In this document: piece by piece, positions 45,528 through 54,487 of the stretch
Position numbering within the stretch: the first letter of the stretch is position 1
How the letters are laid out: each line of letters begins with the position of its first letter
The notes under the pieces: model-generated
What the model saw: only the letters and a program-made list of their open reading frames with translations
Told to the model about the DNA's origin: nothing
Databases searched by the model: none
Made by a program: the position numbers and the translations under genes
NCBI RefSeq assembly: GCF_016342405.1
Contig: NZ_JAEINN010000001.1
Coordinates: forward strand, 248,001-312,000
From: Maridesulfovibrio ferrireducens
Lineage (GTDB): Bacteria > Desulfobacterota > Desulfovibrionia > Desulfovibrionales > Desulfovibrionaceae
Reading direction: 5' to 3'
Length of the DNA stretch: 64,000 nt

Positions 45528-45701
45528 ATGCACAAAATGCGATTGTCTGAAAAAGTCATTCCTGTTCTGTTTGATGTTGTTGTATATGGCGGATTTGCGG
45601 CGTTCTTGTTCGCAAGCTATATAACTTTTCGAACTCTTGTGGAAAGATTTCCTGAACCGGCTCACAAAATCATTGGTATGCTGCAAAATTTTCTCGCATG
45701 A
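45528..45701 (+). CDS. Small single-pass membrane protein, 57 aa
   Basis: A short frame with an excellent ribosome site (GGAGGAGG six bases before ATG 45528) and a terminator 17 bases after its TGA. It encodes 57 residues: a charged N-terminus (MHKMRLSEK), one hydrophobic helix at about 10-34 (PVLFDVVVYGGFAAFLFA), then RTLVERFPEPAHK and an amphipathic end. I do not recognise it. It is on its own transcript by appearance and is short enough to be missed by automatic calling. Confidence 0.7.
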   Translation: MHKMRLSEKVIPVLFDVVVYGGFAAFLFASYITFRTLVERFPEPAHKIIGMLQNFLA

Positions 45702-45717
45702 GTGATTGAAGTGTATG

Positions 45718-45762
45718 CAAAAAAATCCTCCTCAGCCCCTTCGGTTGAGTGAGGATTTTTTT
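45718..45762 (+). terminator. Terminator after the 57-aa membrane protein gene
   Basis: AAAATCCTC and GAGGATTTT arms with an inner CTCA/TGAG pairing and seven following Ts. Confidence 0.85.
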
Positions 45763-45876
45763 ATATGGGTATTTAGAAGTATAATTTTTTTAGTTTTCGA
45801 TTAGGATTGACTTAAGCTGTATAAATATTATTTATTATGTAAATGAAAATGAGTTTCTATATCAGCGGGAGATGTT

Positions 45877-46062
45877 ATGCAGGATATATTAGTGTTTGTA
45901 GTTATAGCAGTAGCGGCTTTGTACTTGGGAATTAAATGGTTCAGGAAAGGGGGGGCGGGATGCGGCTGCGGGTGTGATTGCGGCGGTGCAAATAAAACTT
46001 CTAAGGGAGATTGTTCCGGTCCTGATGAATCTCAGATTGGAGATCTTAGAAAGAAGAAGTAA
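45877..46062 (+). CDS. FeoB-associated Cys-rich membrane protein
   Basis: 61 residues: one N-terminal transmembrane helix (LVFVVIAVAALYLGIKWF, about 5-22), a short basic stretch, then a glycine/cysteine cluster CGCGCDCGG (about 29-37), a further Cys at 46 and a charged tail. This layout matches the small FeoB-associated Cys-rich proteins (PF12669), usually next to ferrous iron transporter genes, though no feoA or feoB is present here. The start ATG 45877 has a GGGAGA ribosome site. The function is presumed to be in iron handling, on family grounds only. Confidence 0.8.
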   Translation: MQDILVFVVIAVAALYLGIKWFRKGGAGCGCGCDCGGANKTSKGDCSGPDESQIGDLRKKK

Positions 46063-46821
46063 ATATGGAGCGATAAGTTAACGACTTGTTGTCTATTTCA
46101 TATTTTTTTAAAATTACAATTTTGATTGTTCACCCGCATTTAATAGAAAAGCCACTCTGTTTAGGGTGACTTTTCTATTAAATGAACTATTAGTGTAATG
46201 TTTTGTGTCGTAACGGAATTAAGCTTTAAAAAATAATTTTGAGCATAATGGATATTAAGACGCTCAATACGTCTTTTTGCAGATTAAAATTGATTAAAAT
46301 TAATCAATGCGTAGTCATGTATAATTTAAGAGACAAAATTGTAAAAAAGCAACTTTTCTTGCGTAAATTTCTTCTTTATTGATTGGTAATCCTGTGCTTA
46401 ATCTTACGATGTCAGTGTAAATTTAGCTTTTGATTGCGAAACGCGTAATTTATGATTATTTTGCATTATAATGACATAATTTTTTTATAACAAAGTTTTT
46501 TCCTATAAAATCAGATAGTTAGTTATCTAAATACCTTTTCCATTATTATTTATTGTTTGTTATAGAAGTTTCCTTTTCAGTTTGCTGTCCAAAACGGGCA
46601 CTAATTTTTTTTATGCTGCGGTTTCTTGCTGAATTTGTAATTGAATTATGCTACTTGATGTTCACTTTCAGCTTGTCATAATGTCATGTGATATTCCTAC
46701 ATGGCGAATATGTTCTCATAAATAACTGGTTTCCTTTAGAAAGATATGTTTAACAAGAATGTTTAAACGTAGGCTGTCGAGTCTGCGGTGAATCACTCAT
46801 TCACATACCAAGGGAGGGGAA
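46063..46821. other. 759-base AT-rich intergenic region before the oad operon
   Basis: No coding frame with a ribosome site was seen. The region contains a 14-bp perfect stem (46138-46183, extended by inner pairing) that may end the upstream transcript, two ATAATG(A/T)CAT motifs at 46468-46477 and 46678-46687, and the GGGAGGGGAA ribosome site for oadA at its end. The length is unusual for this compact window and suggests a long leader or complex regulation. Confidence 0.55.
46138..46183. repeat. Long hairpin, 14-bp perfect outer stem
   Basis: ATTTAATAGAAAAG and CTTTTCTATTAAAT, with an inner CACTC/GGGTG pairing. It is 76 bases after the FeoB-associated gene. The stem is AT-rich and no separate T tract follows, so its role as terminator is only likely. 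Confidence 0.6.
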
Positions 46822-48654
46822 GTGGCCAAGAAGAAAATTAGGTTCATGTGTACTGCCTTCCGTGACGGTTTTCAGTCCGTTTACGGTGCCCGAGTCAAAA
46901 CCGATGATTTCCTGCCTGCAGTTGAAGCTGCAAGAGACGCAGGTATAAATTGGTTTGAAGCAGGCGGAGGAGCACGGTTCCAGGCTCTTTATTTTTATTC
47001 CAATGAAGATGCATTTGATATGATGGACAGATTCAGGGCGACTGCCGGACCTGACGCAGATTTACAAACTTTGGCTCGCGGAGTTAACGTTGTAGGTCTT
47101 GAATCTCAATCCAGTGATGTTATCAAGGCTCATGCTGATCTTTTTGCCAAACATGGTATTACCACCATCCGAAATTTTGACGCTCTTAATGATGTTAACA
47201 ACCTGATCTATAGCGGGCAGTGCATTGCAAATGCCGGTCTGAAACATCAGGTAGTCGTTACAATGATGGAGCTGCCTCCCGGATGTTCGGGCGCCCATGA
47301 TGCCGCATTCTACGAAAGTACTCTTCGTCAGATTTTGGATGCAGATATTCCTTTTGATTCAGTCTGTTTCAAAGATGCTTCCGGAACGTCTACCCCTGCT
47401 AAAGTTTTTGAGACCATCAAGCGCGCTCGCAAGATGCTTCCCGCAGATGTAATGCTCAATTTTCATACTCATGAAACAGCCGGAATCGGCGGTCTTTGTT
47501 ATAAATCTGCTATTGAAGCAGGAGCTGATGCGATTGATTTGTCAATGGCTCCAGCATCCGGCGGAACCTGTCAGACTGATATCGTCACCATGTGGCATAT
47601 CCTGCGCGGAACAGATTATACCCTCGATATAGATATAGATAAAATTATTGTTGCTGAAGATGTCTTCCGTGACTGCATGAAGGATTACTTCCTGCCGCCC
47701 GAAGCAACTCAGGTCGACCCTATGATTCCTTTCAGCCCGATGCCCGGTGGAGCGCTGACTGCGAATACTCAGATGCTCAGAGATAACGGTCTGATGGATC
47801 GCTACCCTGAAATCATCCGTGCCATGAGTGAAGTTGTCCGCAAAGGTGGATTCGGTACTTCCGTTACTCCTGTTTCCCAGTTCTACTTCCAGCAGGCGTT
47901 CAATAACGTCATGTTCGGACCATGGGAAAAATTTGCTGACGGTTACGGCAAAATGGTTTTGGGATACTTCGGTAAAACTCCGGTTGCTCCGGATGCTGAA
48001 ATTGTTAAACGTGCATCCGAACAGATGGGACTTGAACCTACCACTAAAAGCCCTATTGAACTCAACGATGCTGATCCTGAAAAAGGACTTGCTCCTGCTC
48101 GCAAGCGTCTTGAAGAAGAAGGTCTTCCTGTTACTGACGAAAATGTTTTCATCGTTGCAACTTGTAAGGACAAAGGAATCACCTACCTTAAAGGTGATGC
48201 CCGCGTAGGTGTCCGTTATAAGAAAGATGTTGAAGCTGAACAGGTTGCTAAGCTTACCGGAAAAACTGCTTCTGCAAGTGGATCCGGTTCAGGAACTGTG
48301 GATGTTTCAGTTAATGGCTTGTCCTATACTGTTACTGTCGACGGCGACACAGCAACTCTGAATGGTAAATCTTTCAGGATCGGTTCCGGAGATGGAACTT
48401 CTGCCGCGGCAGCTTCCGGTGCTCCAGTCGGCGGCGTAACTGAACCTATTGCAGCCCCCATGCCCGGACTTATTGTCCGTCTGGCAGTTAATCCGGGTAC
48501 TGTTGTTCAGGAAGGTCAGACTTTGCTGATTATGGAAGCTATGAAGATGGAAATGGAAGTTAAGGCTCACAGGCCCGGAACATTGGTCTCTTTCGCGGTT
48601 ACCGCCGGTGATCAAGTTCAGCAGGGACAGCCTCTAGCTCAGATGACCATCTAG
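46822..48654 (+). CDS. oadA: Oxaloacetate decarboxylase / pyruvate carboxylase B-type alpha subunit, biotinylated
   Basis: Carboxyltransferase with a C-terminal biotin carrier domain, which moves CO2 from oxaloacetate (or a related acid) to biotin. 610 residues, GTG start at 46822 with GGGAGGGGAA upstream. The N-terminal TIM barrel has CTAFRDGFQSV, a divergent form of the usual RDAHQSL, the reactive Lys in CFKDASG and the metal His pair in NFHTHETAG. A Gly/Ala/Pro hinge (about 500-530) leads to EAMKMEMEV with biotinylated Lys at about 575. With the membrane beta and gamma subunits behind it this is a sodium-pumping decarboxylase rather than a free pyruvate carboxylase. Confidence 0.93.
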   Translation: MAKKKIRFMCTAFRDGFQSVYGARVKTDDFLPAVEAARDAGINWFEAGGGARFQALYFYSNEDAFDMMDRFRATAGPDADLQTLARGVNVVGLESQSSDVIKAHADLFAKHGITTIRNFDALNDVNNLIYSGQCIANAGLKHQVVVTMMELPPGCSGAHDAAFYESTLRQILDADIPFDSVCFKDASGTSTPAKVFETIKRARKMLPADVMLNFHTHETAGIGGLCYKSAIEAGADAIDLSMAPASGGTCQTDIVTMWHILRGTDYTLDIDIDKIIVAEDVFRDCMKDYFLPPEATQVDPMIPFSPMPGGALTANTQMLRDNGLMDRYPEIIRAMSEVVRKGGFGTSVTPVSQFYFQQAFNNVMFGPWEKFADGYGKMVLGYFGKTPVAPDAEIVKRASEQMGLEPTTKSPIELNDADPEKGLAPARKRLEEEGLPVTDENVFIVATCKDKGITYLKGDARVGVRYKKDVEAEQVAKLTGKTASASGSGSGTVDVSVNGLSYTVTVDGDTATLNGKSFRIGSGDGTSAAAASGAPVGGVTEPIAAPMPGLIVRLAVNPGTVVQEGQTLLIMEAMKMEMEVKAHRPGTLVSFAVTAGDQVQQGQPLAQMTI

Positions 48655-48684
48655 CCGGACACTTAAAGGCAAAAGGAGATCCCA

Positions 48685-48948
48685 ATGCAAGAAATGGTGT
48701 TCAGTTGGCAGCATGTGGTAAATGGTGACGGAGTCGCTCTTTCCATAACTGGTATGAGTATTGTGTTTGTAGCTTTGATGCTGGTGAGTCTTTATATCGC
48801 TATGCTTCCAAGGCTGGCTGGATTCTTTAATAAGATTATTCCGCCTGCAGCTCATCACTGCGGGGTGGAGGCTCCACCTCCTTCGGGACCGGCTGAAGCT
48901 GAAATAGTCGCAGCTGCAGTTGCATATCTGCATAAAAATAAGAGCTAG
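48685..48948 (+). CDS. oadG: OadG-type gamma subunit of the sodium-pump decarboxylase
   Basis: 87 residues: one transmembrane helix near 20-42 (ITGMSIVFVALMLVSLYIAML), a Pro-rich linker (EAPPPSGPAE), and a C-terminal EAEIVAAAVAYLH segment. The helix-linker-acidic-tail layout and the position between alpha and beta subunit genes identify OadG, which holds alpha to the membrane beta subunit. AAAGGAGAT precedes ATG 48685. Ten bases separate it from oadB. Confidence 0.88.
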   Translation: MQEMVFSWQHVVNGDGVALSITGMSIVFVALMLVSLYIAMLPRLAGFFNKIIPPAAHHCGVEAPPPSGPAEAEIVAAAVAYLHKNKS

Positions 48949-48957
48949 ACGGACGTC

Positions 48958-50085
48958 ATGGATATACTTCTTCATTTTCTAAGTACAACGGGCTTTGCGG
49001 AAATGACTCCGGGCAATTTCATAATGATTGTCATCGGGATTGTTTTCATCGCCCTTGCAATTATAAAGGACTATGAGCCACTTTTGCTCCTTCCTATCGG
49101 ATTCGGAGCAATTATAGGTAATATCCCGTCTATCGCGGGTATGCCTCTCAGCGTTTATGACGAAGGGAGTGTGCTCTCTTATCTATACTTCGGGGTCAGC
49201 AAAGGTGTTTTTCCTCCGCTGATATTTCTTGGAATCGGAGCTATGACCGACTTTTCGTGCATGCTCTCCAACCCAAAGTTAATCCTTCTAGGTGCGGCGG
49301 CTCAGATGGGTATATTTATTACCCTTGTCGGAGCGCTATACCTAGGCTTCAGTCCGGCTGAAGCTGGTGCTATCGGAATTATCGGCGGGGCTGACGGTCC
49401 TACTGCGATATTCCTTGCGTCCAAGCTGGCGCCGCATCTGCTGGGAGCTATCGCCATTGCGGCTTATTCGTACATGGCACTTGTTCCCGTTATTCAGCCT
49501 CCGATTATGAAACTGCTTACAACTAAAAAAGAACGTTTGATCCGTATGTCTTCTCCAAGACAGGTTACTACACGCGAGAAAATTCTTTTTCCTGTCGGAG
49601 CATTTATCATCACGGCGTTAATCGCGCCCGGTTCGATTGCTTTAGTAGGGATGCTTTTCTTCGGTAACCTTTTGAAGGAATCCGGCGTAACTGAACGTCT
49701 GGCTGAAACAGCACGTACTTCGCTCATCGACTCTGTTACTATCCTTTTGGGTGTATCAGTCGGAGCTTCAACTCAGGCTCAGACTTTTCTGACTCCTGAC
49801 AGCTTGCTGATTTTCGGTCTTGGTGCAGCTTCCTTCTGCGTAGCTACTGCCAGTGGATTACTCTTTGCTAAGCTTATGAATCTTTTCCTTAAAGATAAGA
49901 TCAACCCTCTGGTCGGAGCTGCCGGTGTATCGGCTGTTCCTGACTCTGCGCGAGTTGTGCAGATGGTTGCCCGCAAAGATGATCCGCACAACTTCCTGCT
50001 GATGCATGCCATGGCTCCGAATGTAGCTGGTGTACTCGGTTCTGCGGTTGCGGCAGGTGTTCTCTGGTCTGTACTCGGATTATAG
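48958..50085 (+). CDS. oadB: Sodium-translocating decarboxylase beta subunit
   Basis: Membrane subunit that decarboxylates carboxybiotin and pumps sodium out. 375 residues with about nine helices. The family block GGADGPTAIFLASKLAPHLLGAIAIAAYSYMALVP (core GGADGPTAIF, AYSYMALVP) carries the sodium-site Asp and Tyr/Ser residues, and ISVIPDSARVVQMV-like sequence (here SAVPDSARVVQM) is near the C-terminus. Together with oadA and oadG it forms a complete three-subunit pump. GACGTC-type spacer with weak ribosome site; probably translationally coupled to oadG. Confidence 0.95.
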   Translation: MDILLHFLSTTGFAEMTPGNFIMIVIGIVFIALAIIKDYEPLLLLPIGFGAIIGNIPSIAGMPLSVYDEGSVLSYLYFGVSKGVFPPLIFLGIGAMTDFSCMLSNPKLILLGAAAQMGIFITLVGALYLGFSPAEAGAIGIIGGADGPTAIFLASKLAPHLLGAIAIAAYSYMALVPVIQPPIMKLLTTKKERLIRMSSPRQVTTREKILFPVGAFIITALIAPGSIALVGMLFFGNLLKESGVTERLAETARTSLIDSVTILLGVSVGASTQAQTFLTPDSLLIFGLGAASFCVATASGLLFAKLMNLFLKDKINPLVGAAGVSAVPDSARVVQMVARKDDPHNFLLMHAMAPNVAGVLGSAVAAGVLWSVLGL

Positions 50086-50095
50086 GGAAAAGATC

Positions 50096-50209
50096 ATGAA
50101 AGTCGTTACAAATCGAGCGAGAATTAAAAAGCTTAAGCGAGTTTTAAAAAGTAATAAACTCGGCCTGACGACAACCATGCCGGTGAAAAAAGTAAACTTT
50201 GTTCATTAA
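50096..50209 (+). CDS. Candidate small basic protein, 37 aa
   Basis: A 38-codon frame beginning 10 bases after the oadB stop, with AGGGAAAAG upstream of ATG 50096, and ending two bases before a terminator. It encodes a strongly basic peptide (RARIKKLKRVLKSNK at about 7-21). Position between oadB and the terminator favours a real gene, but there is no homology evidence. Confidence 0.4.
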   Translation: MKVVTNRARIKKLKRVLKSNKLGLTTTMPVKKVNFVH

Positions 50210-50211
50210 TG

Positions 50212-50253
50212 AAAAAAAAGCGCACTCTCGAAATGAGAATGCGCTTTTTTTTT
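50212..50253 (+). terminator. Terminator of the oad operon
   Basis: AAAAGCGCA and TGCGCTTTT arms with an inner CTC/GAG pairing, followed by a long T run. Confidence 0.9.
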
Positions 50254-50445
50254 CGTATTAAATCAAATTATACTGTTTTATTGAAGTATTTGGGTGACCA
50301 CTCTTAAGTACATTCGTTAGGTTTGTTCAGTTCTTCACAATATTTTGGGAGAGGGCTGTTAAGTAGAGTGGATTTTTCTGGGGAATAGGGTTAGGGCGGT
50401 TCTTAACATTTAGTCAGTCTTATATTTTCATTGGAGGAGTAAACA

Positions 50446-52182
50446 GTGGCTAGTCAATCTACCTATGAGTTCTATAAAAGTGATCTTTCTAAAATACCGC
50501 CTTTACGGGCTATTGCGGAAACTCTCATTAATGATAAAAGAGTAAGAAAAATAAATGCTGCCGATGCATACGCACTTGCTAAGACGCAGTGGGATGTCAT
50601 GGATACTGATCAGGAGATCTATCCTAAGGCTGCAAAACGGTTAGGTCTGCCGGAAGGCGCCACTGTTTTAAACAACTGTCATGGTAAGATCGTAGGTCGT
50701 ACAGGTCAGGCACGCAGATTCTATAATAATCTGAATGGACCGGATCAGCGTAAAGTGCTTGGCGACCTTAGAGAAGCTATCTCTGACATGCAGCAGCGTC
50801 CTTTGATCAAAGCTGAAGCTATTATCGGTCTTGATAAAGATCTCATGATCAGGGCTACCATCGTTGGCGGCGAAGATGATGCTGCAAATATTTTTAATTG
50901 GCTCGTCAACTTTACTCCTTATGAAGAGTTGGCAGCAGAGTATGAAAAAAGCGCGAAACTGCCCATTCAGGATATCATCATTATCGGTGATAATCTTTGG
51001 CGCAACGAAGATTCTTTTTATCATAATCAGGGATTCCCTCAGCTCGCACTTGTCGATGAAGAATGCAATGTCATCTACAATTTCGGCATGCGCTACTTCG
51101 GTGAACGCAAAAAAGGAACTTTGACTCTTGCATGGACTTCCGGCATTCGCGTAGGCATGGCAGCATGTCATGGTGGAATCAAGGAATTTGATTTCTCCGG
51201 CTGTGCTGATGAAAATGCAAAGAAAATTGGACAGCGCTCCATCGCTTTCTTCGGACTTTCCGGAACAGGAAAGTCTTCTCATACAAATTCCCACGATAAC
51301 GGCGGCACTCTTCCTGAAGGATTTTCCAAGAAAGTTCTGCACGATGATGCTTTTCAGATTGATACGGCTAACCGTGTTTGCCGGGTATGGGAACCTACTT
51401 TATTTGATAAGACAGATTCAAGGCCGGTTGGTCATCCCGACTGGGAATATATGGTTTCAGTGATGAACCATGCAACTCTTGAAGTTGACGGAAAAGTTCT
51501 GCCTGTCGGGCAGGATCTCCGTAACCCGAACGGGCGCGCTTTGATTGATCGTGATGTTTTGGGTGAATATGTCAATCGTTGTAAATTCCCTGAAGTTTTG
51601 TGCTGGCTTATGAAGGACACATGTCTGCCTCCGGTTATTCGTTTCACAGATACATATCTCGCAGTTGCAATGGGCGCAGCCCTTATGACAAAGCGTAATC
51701 TTGCTGAAAACGTTTCCGAAGAAGAACTTAAGAAGCTTGTTTTTGTTCCTTATGCCAACCCGTTCAGGGTCTATGAGCTTTGGAAAGATGTTGAAGCTTT
51801 TGCAGGTGTTTTTGACTGCGGCGCAACCGGATACAGCTTTAACTCAATAGGTTTCTGGAATTCTTCCGATTCCGATCTGCATGCGATTCCATTACAGACA
51901 TCATTGACTTTGCAGTCTTCAATTCTTCTGGATAAACTGGAATGGGAAGACTGGGATCTTCTGCCCGGTGCACAGCTGCCGAAGCGTAATTGTATGGAAA
52001 GAATTCTTCCCGGATTTTATGATACATATAATCCTAAGAATGCTGAAAATAATGATGATTATATTCAGACTCTCAAAGATAGATTTGCTCAGCGCAGACA
52101 CTTCCTTGAGCAGACTGCTGATCTTAACTGTAAGCCTGAAATTCTTGCAAAACTTACCAAGGTTCTCAGAATAAAAGATTAA
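50446..52182 (+). CDS. pckA: Phosphoenolpyruvate carboxykinase (ATP)-like, divergent
   Basis: PEPCK-fold enzyme converting oxaloacetate and a nucleoside triphosphate to PEP and CO2; cytoplasmic. 578 residues, somewhat longer than the 540 of E. coli PckA. P-loop FFGLSGTGKSSHT at about 268-280 is the kinase-1a motif, and LHDDAFQID at about 300-308 sits where GDDEHGW normally follows. The N-terminal 130 residues and the rest are divergent, so the nucleotide preference is uncertain. GTG start with GGAGGAGT upstream. Oxaloacetate decarboxylase upstream and PFOR in the same window point to C3/C4 interconversion. Confidence 0.8.
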   Translation: MASQSTYEFYKSDLSKIPPLRAIAETLINDKRVRKINAADAYALAKTQWDVMDTDQEIYPKAAKRLGLPEGATVLNNCHGKIVGRTGQARRFYNNLNGPDQRKVLGDLREAISDMQQRPLIKAEAIIGLDKDLMIRATIVGGEDDAANIFNWLVNFTPYEELAAEYEKSAKLPIQDIIIIGDNLWRNEDSFYHNQGFPQLALVDEECNVIYNFGMRYFGERKKGTLTLAWTSGIRVGMAACHGGIKEFDFSGCADENAKKIGQRSIAFFGLSGTGKSSHTNSHDNGGTLPEGFSKKVLHDDAFQIDTANRVCRVWEPTLFDKTDSRPVGHPDWEYMVSVMNHATLEVDGKVLPVGQDLRNPNGRALIDRDVLGEYVNRCKFPEVLCWLMKDTCLPPVIRFTDTYLAVAMGAALMTKRNLAENVSEEELKKLVFVPYANPFRVYELWKDVEAFAGVFDCGATGYSFNSIGFWNSSDSDLHAIPLQTSLTLQSSILLDKLEWEDWDLLPGAQLPKRNCMERILPGFYDTYNPKNAENNDDYIQTLKDRFAQRRHFLEQTADLNCKPEILAKLTKVLRIKD

Positions 52183-52225
52183 TCGTAAGTCTCGCTTTGA
52201 AGTGCTTGCTGGAATAGTTAATAGT

Positions 52226-52260
52226 AAAGCCCCGATGAAAATTTCATCGGGGCTTTTTTA
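52226..52260. terminator. Terminator between pckA and the chemoreceptor gene
   Basis: AAAGCCCCGATGAAA directly abuts its reverse complement ATTTCATCGGGGCTTT, with six Ts following on the plus strand. Confidence 0.9.
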
Positions 52261-52298
52261 GTTTGGTCAGGTCGAAGATTTGAAGATTAGCAAAAAGG

Positions 52299-54161
52299 CT
52301 AGAAGCGCTTGAAATCTGAATTCGAATTCTTTTCAGTTTCTAACTCGAGAGAAAGGGCAGGTGAAACCGATCCTGTGTTTTCTGACAGCTGAAAAAAACC
52401 GACTGCGTTTGTTAAACTTTCAGCCTGTATCAGTAGTTCTTCTGAGGATGCGCTTACTTCCTCTGATGTAGATGCGCTATTTTGGACAGCGACATCGAAT
52501 TGCTGAAGGGCGCTATTGATTTGTTCAGCTCCTGAATTCTGTTCAGCACTTGAAGCCGTAATTTCTTGAACCAGTTCTGCTGTTTTCTGAATGTCCGGCA
52601 CAATTGCTTTAAGCATGTTACCCGCAGTTTCAGCTATTTCAACACTGGAAGTGGATAGTTCACCTATTTCTCCAGCAGCCTGACCGCTTCTTTCAGCTAA
52701 TTTGCGAACTTCCGCAGCAACGACTGCAAACCCTTTGCCATGCTCTCCGGCTCGCGCTGCTTCAATAGCCGCATTCAAAGCTAACAGGTTAGTTTGTCGT
52801 GCAATTTCTTCTACAACGGAAATTCGTGTAGCTATTTTATGCATTGCCTCAACAGTCTGGATGACAGCTTCTCCACTTTTGGCAGCTTCCAATGCGGCTT
52901 TACGAGACATTTCGTCCGTCTTTTTTGCATTCTCTGCGTTATGAGCAATTCCGGATACCATTTCTTCCATGGATGCAGATATTTCTTCCATAGAAGAAGC
53001 TTGTTCCGATGCATCTTGAGACATGATTTGTGAAGTAGAACTTAATTCATTACTGCCGGATTCCACGTATGACGAGGCCATCTGAACTTCACGAACAACA
53101 TCTGAAATTCGTTTAACCATGTCATTAGTAGCCGATGAAAGTTCAGCTATTTCATCCTGCCCTTTAACTTCAGCACTAATGGAAAGATCACCTCCGGCAA
53201 TCTTTTTGAAGAGTGCAAGCAAATTTGAAAGTGGGTATATAATGATTCTGTCAGTCACTAATATGATGATTATGGACAGGACTAATATGGATCCAAGTCC
53301 GAGCCATAATAGAGTCCATGCCATGGTTGTGCTGGCCTGAAAAATGTCATTATGAGTTACAGTTGCGATTATATACCAGCCGGTTTTTGAATCTTTCTGC
53401 CAACTCATACGTTTTTCAATTCCTTCATAAGAATAGTCAATTGAACCCGTTGTATTCGCTAGTATCTCTTTACCCCAGCTGAAATCTTTTATGCTAGATT
53501 TCATAAGTGTTTTGGTATTTGGATGGCCTATTATAAGGCCGTCGGAGTTTGTTAAAAACAGGTAACCCTGTTCTCCTATTCTGGCCCCTTTCAGATATTG
53601 ATTGTTGTAAACTGAAATTTTGAGAGTCATACCGATAATTCCGATTAATTTACCTGAATTCATAACGGGGAAGGTCAGCAGACATATTGGGCTTTTGTTC
53701 TCGCCTTCATATGCATCTCCCATGAAAATTTTATTTTGTCCGGCTTTATCAATGTTCATGCGGCCATTATGGATTGAGTTTATATTAGAGCCAACTAATG
53801 TACTTTGCCCTCCATCAGCTTTAATTGTTCCGTCAGGGGTCATAAGGAATACGTTTTCGTAGAAAGGGGACTCTTTTAAGTAATGATGTAGAGATGTGGT
53901 TACATCTTCGAAGTTGTCTGTAGTCAAAGCAGCATCAATTTCAGGGAGTGTCTTTAAAATTTTACCGTCTCTAATCCTGTCATTGTACCAGAAATCTAGA
54001 GTTGATGCCGCTTTATCACGTGTGTTTATCATAGCTGCGGTAAGTTCTTTTTCAAGACTCCCTGCCCCGGAGGAGTAAGCCACCCACGATAATATCCCGA
54101 TTGTCAGAGCTACCATCGGGATAATGGTAAAAATAAATTTTGCTTTTAAGTTAAGTCTCAT
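52299..54161 (-). CDS. Methyl-accepting chemotaxis protein with dCache sensor domain
   Basis: Inner-membrane chemoreceptor. 620 residues: TM1 at about 10-30, a periplasmic double-Cache domain (about 35-275; contains DGTIKADGG and [17 protein letters not shown]), TM2 at about 280-302, HAMP (about 305-358) and a cytoplasmic signalling domain whose tip is [22 protein letters not shown] (core [18 protein letters not shown]), the CheA/CheW contact. Glu/Gln methylation sites flank it. The dCache family often binds amino acids or carboxylates. A CheV adaptor is encoded at 18.9 kb. No CheA/CheR is in the window. Confidence 0.94.
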   Translation of the reverse strand: MRLNLKAKFIFTIIPMVALTIGILSWVAYSSGAGSLEKELTAAMINTRDKAASTLDFWYNDRIRDGKILKTLPEIDAALTTDNFEDVTTSLHHYLKESPFYENVFLMTPDGTIKADGGQSTLVGSNINSIHNGRMNIDKAGQNKIFMGDAYEGENKSPICLLTFPVMNSGKLIGIIGMTLKISVYNNQYLKGARIGEQGYLFLTNSDGLIIGHPNTKTLMKSSIKDFSWGKEILANTTGSIDYSYEGIEKRMSWQKDSKTGWYIIATVTHNDIFQASTTMAWTLLWLGLGSILVLSIIIILVTDRIIIYPLSNLLALFKKIAGGDLSISAEVKGQDEIAELSSATNDMVKRISDVVREVQMASSYVESGSNELSSTSQIMSQDASEQASSMEEISASMEEMVSGIAHNAENAKKTDEMSRKAALEAAKSGEAVIQTVEAMHKIATRISVVEEIARQTNLLALNAAIEAARAGEHGKGFAVVAAEVRKLAERSGQAAGEIGELSTSSVEIAETAGNMLKAIVPDIQKTAELVQEITASSAEQNSGAEQINSALQQFDVAVQNSASTSEEVSASSEELLIQAESLTNAVGFFQLSENTGSVSPALSLELETEKNSNSDFKRF

Positions 54162-54487
54162 ACTCTTACTTCCTTATCAGTTGGGATGGTTAGTGAAGGC
54201 TTATTAACTTGTATGATCACTGTTGAAACGAGTTTGTCCACTGTAAAAGATATTGCAAATTACACCAATCCTTTTAACTTGGGCACGCTCTACTGTTACT
54301 TAAATTATATTGACCTGTAACATATATCTTATAATTGTCGCGGGTCAAAAATAATTCTTTAGTTATTTGTATTATTGCTATTTCATGAATAGATTAGTGA
54401 GTGATTGCTGATTTAGTCACATTCAAAATAAATAAATATTTAATATTTAAATTGTAATTAATTCAGGAGAGTGAAGTAAAAGAGGTG
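54162..54487. promoter_or_regulatory. 326-base upstream region of the chemoreceptor gene
   Basis: AT-rich spacer between two minus-strand genes, so it holds the chemoreceptor promoter. TTGACC on the minus strand near 54354-54349 with a weak TATGTT 18 bases later is a candidate. TTGACC at about 54309 and GGTCAA at about 54349 are inverted repeats of each other. No open frame seen. Confidence 0.45.

Noticed and set aside
50668-51342. 224-codon minus-strand frame inside pckA
   Set aside because: Antisense to a well-supported PEPCK-like gene; no supporting signals.
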